Origin: Halisarca cf. caerulea
Taxonomy: Eukaryota; Porifera; Demospongiae; Chondrillida; Halisarcidae
Direction: 5' to 3'
Assembly: GCA_963170055.1 (NCBI GenBank)
Contig: CAUJGJ010000320.1
Coordinates: 1 to 20,000 of the forward strand
DNA: 20,000 bases
Positions 9,066 to 17,916 of the stretch are shown here, one piece after another. Made by a program: the position numbers and the translations under genes. The stretch's first letter is position 1. The number at the start of each line of letters is the position of its first letter. Below the pieces are notes generated by a model that saw only the letters and a program-made list of their open reading frames with translations, was not told where the DNA came from and made no database searches.

Positions 9066-11075
9066 ATGGATTTCGACGATTATAATGATGATTTTGATCC
9101 CGGAGTTCGAATTATCTCGCTTCATTTCGGTACCAAGCAAGTAGAAATGAATGTAGACCAAATAAATACAGCCAACCTTGCACTGATTTTCAGTGTTGAC
9201 GCGGCCACTGTTTGGCTACAGGACTGAATTGGTAATAAAATTTACATCCCTGATTCCAGTGGAAATTTTGATCTTGCCAGACATTCATCAAATGTTCATG
9301 GGGTAACAGTAAATGGAGTGCATCTTTCATCAGCAGTGACCGGTACCGCTACGCAGAATGTTAGTGCAGCAGTCAGCTCGACCACTTTATCAAGTACAGC
9401 CACAGTGACTCCTTCAGGCTCAAGACCTCCCTTTTTCCAGTCTGTCAGCAGCAGAAAGAACAAAGTGAAAGTGAAATTTGTGCGCTCTGACATAACTTAC
9501 TCCGGGAACGGCCGTCCTAATTTCACCAACATTGACGTGATGTTCGTTGATCTCACAGAGGACAATGCTGACCTTAATTCAATGTTAGCACTGGTGCGAA
9601 ATGAATTCAGGCCGAATTTTACCATTGTGGGGAACGACGGTTTACAAATTAAAGACAGCCCAGCAACTAGGGGTATGTTATAATCATTCGTAATTGCATA
9701 TTTGACAATGCATGTATAATTATAATACTATTAGTAAATAATATTAAAGGTACTTTTAATTAACTTATGGTATTGTGATGTATGTATACATAGTACCTAG
9801 CTGCCCTGTATTATGTAGCTACTGCCATCTCATATTAATTGAGCATGTTGTGGTCAACCCCTCGGCTAGTAGCTATAATAATTATGTAATATACAGCCAA
9901 ATTGTCAATAGCGCATGCACCTAATTCCAAGGCCCCTTTTCAGTTAATCAGTTATGTCTCAGTCAGAGTACATAATTATATTACAGCATCAAAGCTTCTC
10001 CCCGGCTATGATAAAATGTATAGCTCTTACTTTTATCCCTTCAAACTGAGATGCTAAGCGCCAAGAGCCACTATTAAATCCTTATATGCCACGGAACAAA
10101 AGACTTCCTTTCTGCAAGCATGGCCGGCCCCTTTTCTCATGTGTATGGAGTGTGTGGGTGAAGCCACATAAATGATAATAGTTTTTTACTTAGTGGCAAA
10201 TCGAATTATATACTCCAAATCATGTACTTCATTGCAATGTGGGACACTTAGCTACAAATTATGAGTCTTACATGCTCAGTATCCCTCTCTGGGGAATATT
10301 ATATTTAGTCTAAGAATTCAAAGTATTTTGCCTTGAAGTTCTACCAAGTTTTGAGAGAACCCTGGCATTAGTCTCCCCAGAGTAGCCTCGTTAGCCTGTG
10401 CAATGTTTATATGTATCACATGCACCCATCAGTATTAGCTATAATTTGTCAATCAGACAAAAAATTAAATTACAGACTGTATAAATAACTGTTACACTAT
10501 ATTAAGGGATAGATTAAAAGATTTATATACATGTATACAGACTGAGTACAATCTGTTATCATTTATTTTGTTGCCTTTTGGTAGGTTTTACTTTCTGGAA
10601 AAGTCCAAGCCGCAAATTCTATGTAGTGAATACTAACCAACTACGTGGGAAGGCACCCCGGCAGAGTCCAGTGCACCACTCCAGCAACAACCAAGATGGT
10701 GAGAATGACCGAGCAATGATAAGCACTATCAGTGCCATGCGGAGGGACATCCAAGCACTGCAGGCTTGTACCTGGGGAAGGGCTGGGAACTTTCCACCAG
10801 CTTTGAAAAGGAGTCTCACTGACTGCTTAAAGTGCAAAATTTGTCAAGGTTCGCCCTTTTCTCCTCCAATCATTCTCGCAAAATGCTGTTCCAACATCAT
10901 TGGTTGTCAAGGTTGCGTGGATGCTTGGTTCTCTGGAGCTGATGCATTGACCAAAGCATGCCCTATTTGCAAGTGTGAAAGAGGGTACGCTCACACATCT
11001 CGTTTCCATGGTATTGATGAGCTTTGTGAGGTTTTGGAGTCATCCAAGCTTCTCGATGATGCCGCAACTGAGTAA
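9066..11075 (+). CDS. RING-like finger protein paired with the integrase gene; two exons, one in-frame TGA
   Basis: Exon 1 is 9066-9672 and exon 2 is 10585-11075. The 912-bp intron has a GTATGT donor and a TTTTGGTAG acceptor. The joined frame spans 365 codons, but codon 54 is TGA (9225-9227), in the middle of coding-like sequence (ATVWLQD, stop, IGNKIYIPDSSGNF). It begins with an acidic start (MDFDDYNDDFDPG). A Ser/Thr-rich segment follows at about residues 85-125, then a charged region with FVDLTEDNADLNSML, then FTFWKSPSRKFYVV. The end is a Cys-rich finger at residues 286-333: CKIC, a CC and GCQGC cluster, then CPICKC. The finger has the spacing of a RING domain but lacks the usual His, so zinc and E2 binding are plausible but unproven. 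Fish and invertebrate homologues with this architecture are known to me only as uncharacterised proteins. The TGA may be a real nonsense mutation, an allele or a base error. Without readthrough, a product could start only downstream. Confidence 0.75.
9673..10584 (+). other. Intron of the RING-like gene; nothing else seen
   Basis: This is AT-rich DNA between the GTATGT donor and the GTAG acceptor. I see no ORF of note, no terminal inverted repeats and no tandem repeat. Confidence 0.7.
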
Positions 11076-11439
11076 GGCCCCACAGAGCATCAGGGCTGAA
11101 CCAGATGTTGAGCACAAGACATACTAGCTTCAGACAAGTTAACCGAGTTGAATTATAGCCACCAGCTTATTGCAAGCATTTATCCTGACATAGCTGCGCT
11201 GATTCCAGGCATTTAGCCACTATTATGAACAATATTATGTTGTTACTAGGACCATCCATTATGTTCAACTGACTTCTTCTTGAAGTTAGACACTGTACGT
11301 ATCTTTTGAGTTGAAAGTTCAGCTGACTCGGCAAGGGTGATTTCACGTGATAGAGTAAGTGACAGCAAAATGGCCACGGTTGTGAGCGGCGTAGTTCGGG
11401 GTTCCCATATCCGTGATCCGCTTCTCAAAAAAGAAAAAA

Positions 11440-11604
11440 ATGGAGGCAGGAAGCGGGCGTGCATGTGTGTGGGTGACGGGAGATTACGATCAGCGCCGGT
11501 GTGCAAGGTACGGTGTAGTCGATTGCGTACAAGTTGGCATGCTGTTTATTACGTTTCATCTGAAGCCTAATGGCCATGTACTCTTCGATCCTCGCCTTAG
11601 ATGA
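11440..11604 (+). CDS. Hypothetical small ORF, 54 aa
   Basis: The ATG at 11440 follows an A-rich run (AAAAAAATGG). The frame reads MEAGSGRACVWVTGDYDQRR and ends GHVLFDPRLR, giving a protein-like composition in a locally CpG-richer stretch. An overlapping frame starts at ATG 11370 (MATVVSGVVRGSHIRD) and runs into a possible donor (AAG then GTACGG at about 11508), so this could instead be a first exon. Neither product is recognised. No promoter or homology supports either reading. Confidence 0.25.
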   Translation: MEAGSGRACVWVTGDYDQRRCARYGVVDCVQVGMLFITFHLKPNGHVLFDPRLR

Positions 11605-11660
11605 ATCAACCCACCACCATATGCATCAGTGAGTTCTTGAGTCCACAGTCGTTCCAAAGT

Positions 11661-11712
11661 AGCCTCTAGTTAGTCTCGCGGCGCCAGACGAAGTGCGAGA
11701 CTAGCCTCTAGT
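11661..11712. repeat. Short palindrome flanked by a 10-bp direct repeat
   Basis: AGCCTCTAGT occurs at 11661-11670 and again at 11703-11712. Between the copies, TAGTCTCGC (11671-11679) is the inverse of GCGAGACTA (11695-11703) around a GC-rich 15-bp centre. The layout resembles a tiny mobile-element relic with a target duplication. Confidence 0.5.
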
Positions 11713-11873
11713 TTGTATAACCGATATACGTCATTCAGTGAACCTTATGTGGAGTTTCAAATTGCTTTTTATCTGCATTTGTGTTCGTACACGATACGGA
11801 CTCAGACTGTTTAATTATTTGATTTACAATTTTGAATTGGTGTGTAATGCAGTAGGTACTGTCACACCAAATC

Positions 11874-11987
11874 TTGTCCCCCCTAAAAGTTGTCCGGCGT
11901 GGGCGCTTATCGGATACAAACTCTATACCGTCGAGGCGTTAGGGTTGGGTTGGGGTTTAGTATTGATGAAACGATAGGGGGACAACT
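11874..11987. repeat. Inverted repeat TTGTCCCCCCTA ... TAGGGGGACAA
   Basis: The arms at 11874-11885 and 11977-11987 pair over 11 bp. AAGTTGTCC and GGACAACTT add a second, overlapping match. The spacer holds a TTAGGGTTGGGTTGGGGTTT run. This is possibly a small non-autonomous element, but no clear target duplication is seen. Confidence 0.4.
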
Positions 11988-12198
11988 TACGGCAGGGGAC
12001 CATTCACGGCATTACAGTACTACATGTATTTTTCATCCGAAATAAGTTTGTTCATTGTAGGCATAATGCACTTGACAGTTGGGTTCTAGTCAGTAGTATT
12101 TATCGTAAGAATAATGCCAGAGTACAATGTACATGTGACAATAGACTAAGTGTTTTTCTTCTTTGCCTTTGTGTGAATTTGTGTGTATGTGCACGTGC

Positions 12199-12201
<3 letters not shown>

Positions 12202-12277
<76 letters not shown>
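12202..12277. repeat. GT microsatellite
   Basis: About 76 bp of pure GT lies at the left edge of the hammerhead-bearing repeat that starts at 12278. The inverted copy of that repeat also abuts a CA/TG tract (17104-17176). Confidence 0.97.
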
Positions 12278-12278
<1 letters not shown>

Positions 12279-12668
12279 ATGCGTGCACACATGATGTACA
12301 TTTGTGCCACTATGTTTGTGCTTCAGCATATGTTTGTATGTACTTCTAGTCTGTCAATAGCTGAGAAGATATTTGTAGGAAATCATTTAGCCAGACACAC
12401 AGTGAGGCAAGCCAAATCATGTCACGAAAACCAAGTGGGTCATGCCATGAGGTTGATCCAGGTGCACTGCACTGACGAGGGCCCAACAAGGCCGAAACAG
12501 TTGTAAGAATGAGTGTTCTTGAGCATCCCATGCTTGCTACTGTCTGCAGTTCCTACATGATATGTTGACAACGGTCTTCTTTCTTCCTAGAAAGGAGCTT
12601 GCTGTTGTTTGATAGGAATGATATGCATAGGATATTGGAATGTGCTTTCATCTATACACACACAAGAC
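12278..12668 (+). repeat. Hammerhead-bearing dispersed repeat, copy A
   Basis: This block is nearly identical, in inverted orientation, to 16307-16541 plus 16942-17104. In copy A the two parts are contiguous, joined near 12436-12440. It contains a hammerhead at 12460-12554. No reverse transcriptase or transposase is encoded. One end abuts a TG microsatellite, as in copy B, and the other ends in a short CA run at about 12655-12664. It may be a SINE-like or retrozyme-like element, but the class is not settled. Confidence 0.8.
12460..12554 (+). ncRNA. Hammerhead self-cleaving ribozyme (type I) in repeat copy A
   Basis: The core is CTGACGA (12472-12478), stem II (12479-12493), GAAA (12494-12497), then GTC at 12542-12544 with predicted cleavage 12544/12545. 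Stem III closes with ACAGT (12497-12501) and ACTGT (12539-12543). Its large loop holds two small hairpins: AAGAA with TTCTT, and GCAT with ATGC. Stem I pairs ACTGCA (12466-12471) with TGCAGT (12545-12550), has an internal loop TGC/T, then pairs AGG (12460-12462) with CCT (12552-12554). Stem II is G12479-C12493 plus GCC with GGC, with G12480 bulged and a 6-nt loop. All required catalytic bases are present; activity is inferred. Confidence 0.78.
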
Positions 12669-13216
12669 TTAGTGTTTTTTATTTGTGTGTGCTGCTTGTA
12701 TATGTTACAGGACTACAGTTATTTGTAGCGAGGATAATCAGGGAGTGCAATGTATGCCAATAGTTTCTGTCTGCATGTCTTTGTGCATGTGTGTAACAGT
12801 GCTTTTTACATTCTTATATGTATGTATAAGTGGCTGTGTGTATATCTGTTCTATGATTTTAATTATATACGTACTGTAAGTATTGAATCTCAATGGTGTG
12901 CTATGTCTGTCCATGTTTAAATATGCATGCATGTTACATTGACCATGTACATGTCTGCATGATAGAGAGTGTGTACAAAAGCATCTGCTGTAAGTGTGCA
13001 GATCGATGGTACTTGTGTTAGGACTGTTCGATCTGTGTGTTCGTGTTGGTATGCATGAGTCTGTAAGTTTGAGTGCATATATTTGAGCACCAGTTTGTTG
13101 TCTGTGTTTGTCACTGCATTATTATATATACATGCATATGTGCCAGTGTATCCATGCGTATAATACATACATGTGTATGCGTTTATGTCTTCACCAGTTT
13201 GTTTGTTTATGCATGC

Positions 13217-13217
<1 letters not shown>
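12669..13217. other. Intergenic DNA, no gene recognised
   Basis: This is a TG-rich, TATGTATG-rich flank leading into the large TG block. Open frames here, such as 12685-12879, have biased composition and no recognisable feature. Confidence 0.5.
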
Positions 13218-13276
<59 letters not shown>

Positions 13277-13283
13277 ATGCATG

Positions 13284-13322
<39 letters not shown>

Positions 13323-13329
13323 ATGCATG

Positions 13330-13369
<40 letters not shown>

Positions 13370-13380
13370 CATGTGTGTGT

Positions 13381-13423
<43 letters not shown>

Positions 13424-13440
13424 TGTGTGTGTGTTTGTGT

Positions 13441-13503
<63 letters not shown>

Positions 13504-13516
13504 TGCATGTGTGTGT

Positions 13517-13559
<43 letters not shown>

Positions 13560-13576
13560 TGTGTGTGTGTTTGTGT

Positions 13577-13637
<61 letters not shown>

Positions 13638-13646
13638 CATGTGTGT

Positions 13647-13685
<39 letters not shown>

Positions 13686-13734
13686 TGTGTGTGTGTGTGC
13701 TTGTGCGTATGTGTGTGCGCACGTGTGTGTGTGT

Positions 13735-13785
<51 letters not shown>

Positions 13786-13840
13786 TGTGTGTATGTGTGT
13801 GTGCGTGTGTGTGTGTACGTGTGTGTGTGTGTGTGTGTGT

Positions 13841-13908
<68 letters not shown>
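13218..13908. repeat. 0.7-kb interrupted TG block with higher-order duplications
   Basis: TG runs are punctuated by GCATGCATGCATG (13274 and again about 47 bp later), TGTATGTG, TGTTTGTG and GCGCGTGCATG words. The pattern TTTGTGTGTGTATG, TG run, GCGCGTGCATG recurs at about 13432-13520 and 13570-13650, so segments were copied as larger units. Later GTACGTG and GCTTGTG words also recur. Alternating purine-pyrimidine DNA of this length is a strong Z-DNA candidate. Open frames of several hundred codons here are artefacts. Confidence 0.95.
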
Positions 13909-13910
<2 letters not shown>

Positions 13911-14353
13911 ACATTACTACAATGTTATATTTTGGTACATAACTTTTATTACATAATTTCAATGACATCTTTTCTACTACATTTTTTTCTAAACTATAAC
14001 AAATTTTTTCTTTCATGCCAACCCCCAACTAATATTGAATAAATTTAAGTTGCTAAGAAGCAGATCATATATAGCCATCAATAATCACCCTTTAACGCCT
14101 TAAAGTTTATTGATAAGAGAATTATAGTTAATTTGGACAACAACAAAACATAGTACCATGCATAATCATGCACAACAATATGTAACAGTGAACTCGAGAA
14201 TGGCAATATGTATACAAACTCTATAGGAGGATATGTATGTATGTATAGCCTATACACTGGATTTTTTTAACCCCTTGGATTTGATTTTACACAGGAAAAG
14301 AAGAAAACTACTTTTAAAAAAAATAAAATTTGTGGTGCCATCCTCATCAAGTG
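13909..14353. other. Intergenic DNA, no gene recognised
   Basis: AT-rich sequence with several homopolymer A and T runs and no ORF of note. No repeat was recognised. Confidence 0.5.
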
Positions 14354-14430
14354 GGCTTCTTAGCTCAGCAGGCAGACCAACAGTGCATATACAAAGCTTT
14401 AGGTTTGGTTAACTCCCTCATGCAGAAGCT
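14354..14430 (+). other. Degenerate tRNA-like patch
   Basis: GGCTTCT (14354-14360) can pair over seven positions with AGAAGCT (14424-14430). It is followed by TAGCTCAGCAGG, which fits the tRNA A-box consensus. A B-box-like GGTTAACTCC lies at 14407-14416. The anticodon and T arms do not fold and the spacing is off, so this is at best a decayed tRNA or the head of a tRNA-derived SINE. Confidence 0.25.
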
Positions 14431-14529
14431 AATTAGCTATAAAAAACTCAGCATGTCAGTATAATATGTACAGATATAACTGTAGCTTAGCATGAACAGC
14501 TAAAGTGTCTAGGTCCTATAATATTATTA

Positions 14530-15325
14530 CCCTAGGTTGGTGTGCTCGGCTATAATTCTAGGTCGACATCCTCAACCCTAGGTTGGCGTGCTCGGCTATA
14601 ATCCTAGATCAGCATCCTCAACCCAAGTTGACATGCTTGGCTATAACCCTAGGTCGGCATCCTCAAGCCTTGGTTGGCATGCTCAGTTATAACCCTAGGT
14701 CAGCATCTTCAACCCTAGCTTGGTTGGCATCCTCAACTCTAGCTTGGCATGCTCGGCTATAATCCAAGGTACGTCGGCATCCTCAACCCTAGCTTGGCAT
14801 GCTCGGCTATAACCCTATATAGTTTGGCATACTTAACCCTAACTTGGTTGGCATGCTCAACCCTAGGTTGGCATGCTCGGCTATAATCCAAGGTACGTCG
14901 GCATCCTCAACCCTAGCTTGGCATGCTCGGCTATAACCCTATATAGTTTGGCATACTTAACCCTAGCTTGGTTGGCATGCTCAACCCTAGGTTGACATGC
15001 TCGGCTATAATCCTATAGATATAGGCATCCTCAACCCTAGCTTGGTTGGCGTGCTCAACCCTAGGTTGGCATGCTTAGGCTACGTACCCCTAGGTCGGCA
15101 TGCTCAGCTGACCGTATATAGGTCAGCATGTTTAACTAACCATAATAGGTTATACACTATTATACTCAGAATTATAGAACTATGCATGCCATGCATGCTC
15201 AGCTAACCCTAGGTTAGCATGCTCAACTAACGTAGATCAGCATGCTCGGCTAACCCTAAAGGTCGACATGATCAGGTAACTCAAGCTCTGTATGTTGCAT
15301 GACATGATCAGCTAACCCTAAACCT
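14530..15325. repeat. Complex tandem array of CCCTAGGTYGGCATGCTC-type units
   Basis: Related units alternate: TAGGTTGGCATGCTCGGCTA followed by TAACCC, and TAGGTCGGCATCCTCAACCC. A higher-order unit of 124 bp is clear. The block starting AATCCAAGGTACGTCGGC occurs at 14761 and 14885, with a third, changed start at 15009. Units decay towards the right end. Each unit has one AACCCTA word, so it is not a telomeric array. No ORF is convincing. Confidence 0.9.
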
Positions 15326-15729
15326 GCATTAGTACTATATATAGCAATATTATGGACAATTTGTATGAATATGCATATGTATACGTAAGCATGTACTGTA
15401 TATATGAACACATGGCCAAGAATGAGTACATCTGTAATAATGCATGTATATCTAACCTATATAGAGCTAATGTATCTGCATGGCTATCTAAGTGATGCAA
15501 TATATTATACATGTATAGTTATAATTTGGTAGAGGCTCATTGCTACGGCATATGTAGAATTGGGTAAATTTTTGAGCAATCACGTAGCAGGTTGAAATCA
15601 TTTAAATATAACACGTTTCAACTGCGCATAATTACATGCAAATGTCTACCTTCACACATCATGCACAAGGGATGTACACAAAATATATACAGTATTATAT
15701 TAAGGTTTAACAGGCTAGACTATATATAA
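15326..15729. other. Intergenic DNA, no gene recognised
   Basis: AT-rich sequence with ATGCATATGTATACGTA-like alternation. No gene or clear repeat was found. Confidence 0.5.
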
Positions 15730-15866
15730 CACCCACACACACCCACACACACACAGACATGTACACACATGTATGCACGCATGCACACATGCATGCACAC
15801 ACGCAAGCATGCACGCACGCACCCATGCACACATGCACACACACACATGCACGCACGCATGCACAT
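15730..15866. repeat. CACACA/GCATGCAC-rich simple repeat
   Basis: Degenerate CA repeat mixed with GCATGCACGC words. It stands immediately left of a 47-bp segment (15867-15914) that recurs at 17196-17242 near another CA tract. Confidence 0.9.
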
Positions 15867-15914
15867 TTAGGATCATGATGCTTTCTGCCTCATTTACATT
15901 CAGAGGCCTCGTAT
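15867..15914 (-). repeat. 47-bp segment repeated at 17196-17242
   Basis: Both copies read ATTTAGGATCAYGATGCYTT, then CTGCCTCATTTACATTCAG and AGGCCTSG, with about four differences. On the minus strand both keep one open frame, RPLNVNEAE(G/S)I(V/M)ILN, and the differences that change the protein are conservative. It may be an exon fragment carried with a CA-tract repeat. Confidence 0.7.
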
Positions 15915-16306
15915 ATTTCGCTGCACAAGGACAGTCTGCTATATAACTAAATCTGTATAGTCAGAACTTAGCAGTCTTTCCTTGGGCAGTGAATTTCAGG
16001 CAATGCAATCATTTTTGCATGCAGAGAGACCTGTGACTCAAATTTCTATAAATCCAAGACTGCAAACTCAATCGTACAACTAGATACGTGAATATCTTGT
16101 GTAAATGCATGCATGGGATAACACCCACTCACAATTACAACCCCATCATTCACATTCAAGTAAACATACTGTATACACAGACGAGATGCACTGCATGAGG
16201 AACATGCACACATGCATACAAACTGACTTAACATGGTGTAAAGAAAGCAAATAATTCTTGATGGGTCGATGCAAGTGGCCATCAGCAGAAGAACAAGCTA
16301 GGTTTA

Positions 16307-17102
16307 CTTTGTGTGTGTACAGATGAAAGCACATTCCAATATCCTATGCATATCATTCCTATCAAACAACAGCAAGCTCCTTTCTAGGAAGAAAGAAGAC
16401 CGTTGTCAACATATCATGTAGGAACTGCGGACAGTAGCAAGCATGGGATGCTCAAGAACACCCATTCTTACAACTGTTTCGGCCTAGTTGGGCCCTCGTC
16501 AGTGCAGTGCACCTGGATCAACCTCATGGCATGACCCATCATGATAAGTCAAAGATGAAACAGCAAAGAATCCAACAAACATAATGAAATCATACACATC
16601 TTCAGACTTAATAAAAACTTGTATAAAATGATATGTTCTATGTATGTCATAAACAAAAATCCCACATAAAACATGCATTGAGCTTATATGTACCGGGGTA
16701 TATGTTTGTACGGCAGAAACATTATACTTGTGTCATATATACTTGTAACACGCAGACACACAGAGTAGCCATGCGATTTTTGAGACTGCAGATAACATTC
16801 CTTGTAATTAGACAAATGACTCTGAGGATCACTACGAGGATCACTACATACACAAACTCAACAAGGTCTTATCATCTGTATCCATAGACCTGGTATACTA
16901 TCCATAAATCTGAAGTCATGATGTTTCATGTTGTTTAGCACACCCCTTGGCTTTCACGACATGATTTGGCTTGCTTCACTGTGTGTCTGGCTAAATGATT
17001 TCGTACAAATATCTTCTCAGCTATTGACAGACTAGAAGTACATACAAACATATGCTGAAGCACAAACATAGTGGCACAAATGTACATCATGCATGCACGC
17101 AT

Positions 17103-17104
<2 letters not shown>
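16307..17104 (-). repeat. Inverted copy B of the hammerhead-bearing repeat, interrupted by about 400 bp
   Basis: The minus strand of 17104-16942 matches 12278-12436, and 16541-16307 matches 12440-12668, with only scattered differences. The stretch 16542-16941 has no counterpart in copy A. It is either an insertion in B or a deletion in A. The extra DNA has no recognised gene and no clear terminal repeats, though both ends carry ATCATGA-like words. Confidence 0.82.
16426..16514 (-). ncRNA. Mutated hammerhead ribozyme copy in repeat copy B
   Basis: The minus strand keeps CTGACGA (16502-16496), GAAA (16480-16477), the stem III closing pairs and GTC (16432-16430). The base after the cleavage point (16429) is C instead of T. 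This replaces the first stem I pair with an A-C mismatch next to the active site. The stem II loop also has T for A (CAACTA). Activity is probably reduced. Confidence 0.6.

Positions 17105-17176
<72 letters not shown>
17104..17176. repeat. CA microsatellite
   Basis: About 73 bp of pure CA at the outer edge of repeat copy B, matching the TG tract beside copy A. Confidence 0.97.
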
Positions 17177-17179
<3 letters not shown>

Positions 17180-17459
17180 CATCACATAAGCTATTTAGGA
17201 TCACGATGCCTTCTGCCTCATTTACATTCAGAGGCCTGGTTACTATCACTTCATTCAAAGTACTTAAAGCACCTATGAAACTTTCACTCGAGAAGTTAAA
17301 CCAACTCCAAGAGCATGTACAGGTTATATATAGGTACCCTGGTTGATACCTATGGTACATGACATCCTTAGGATACAACACAGTCATGTTTATATCCACA
17401 TTCTGCTTGGGCATAGAAACTGCATGCATAGGTACACATACATTAGTGGGAGGCTCCAC
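17180..17459 (-). pseudogene. Open segment of unknown function running into a CA tract
   Basis: The minus frame from ATG 17459 reads MEPPTNVCVPMHAVSMPKQN, later MTVLYPKDVMYHRYQPGYLY, then RPLNVNEAEGIVILNSLCD before entering the CA tract and repeat B. The composition is protein-like and the RPLNVNEAE piece recurs at 15914-15867. I do not recognise a family. The run through the CA tract is certainly not real, so this is at most an exon or a relic. Confidence 0.3.
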
Positions 17460-17916
17460 AAGATACTAAGACTAGTGTGAACAACAAATGCAGGCCTAAA
17501 GAAGAGACATGAATACAGTGGACACATCTACAACCACTATTGCTAATGAAACACAACTCCAACATAACACTACTACAGCTGCTCTATGTCCATAGTACAA
17601 CCAATAACAACCGCTCTATTTATATGCAACACACATACAAAATGTACATACAATAACATGTACATGATATAAATAACACATCTATGTATCATCGATGAAC
17701 ATAAAAAATGTTATACATGCATACCATTGCAGAAGCTCACTTCAAACTAAATGCTAAACAGCTACAAAATATGGAGCTATGTGTGGTGCTAGGTGCAGTT
17801 TAATCAGCAAGCAGGAGAAATCAAAAGAGAAGACACACTCACTGAAATTACATTCTGTCCTCATACACTGGCATGTGCGCACTAAAGAACACCCATGTCG
17901 AGAATGGTGTCAATTA

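Noticed and set aside
9690..9710. Further hammerhead candidates from CTGANGA words (4012, 19213, 19706, 3004)
   Set aside because: None has GAAA at a stem II distance or matching stems.
6000..11700. Terminal inverted repeats bounding the integrase-RING pair
   Set aside because: I compared the DNA beyond 6234 with the reverse complement of the DNA after 11075 and found no convincing match, so I do not claim element ends.
13073..14042. Several open frames of 270-330 codons on both strands
   Set aside because: All are alternating Cys/Val or Thr/His from the TG block, with no start context or splice evidence.
15867..17104. A Penelope-like or other reverse transcriptase accompanying the hammerheads
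   Set aside because: No RT or GIY-YIG motif is visible in any frame near the hammerheads. The repeat class stays open.
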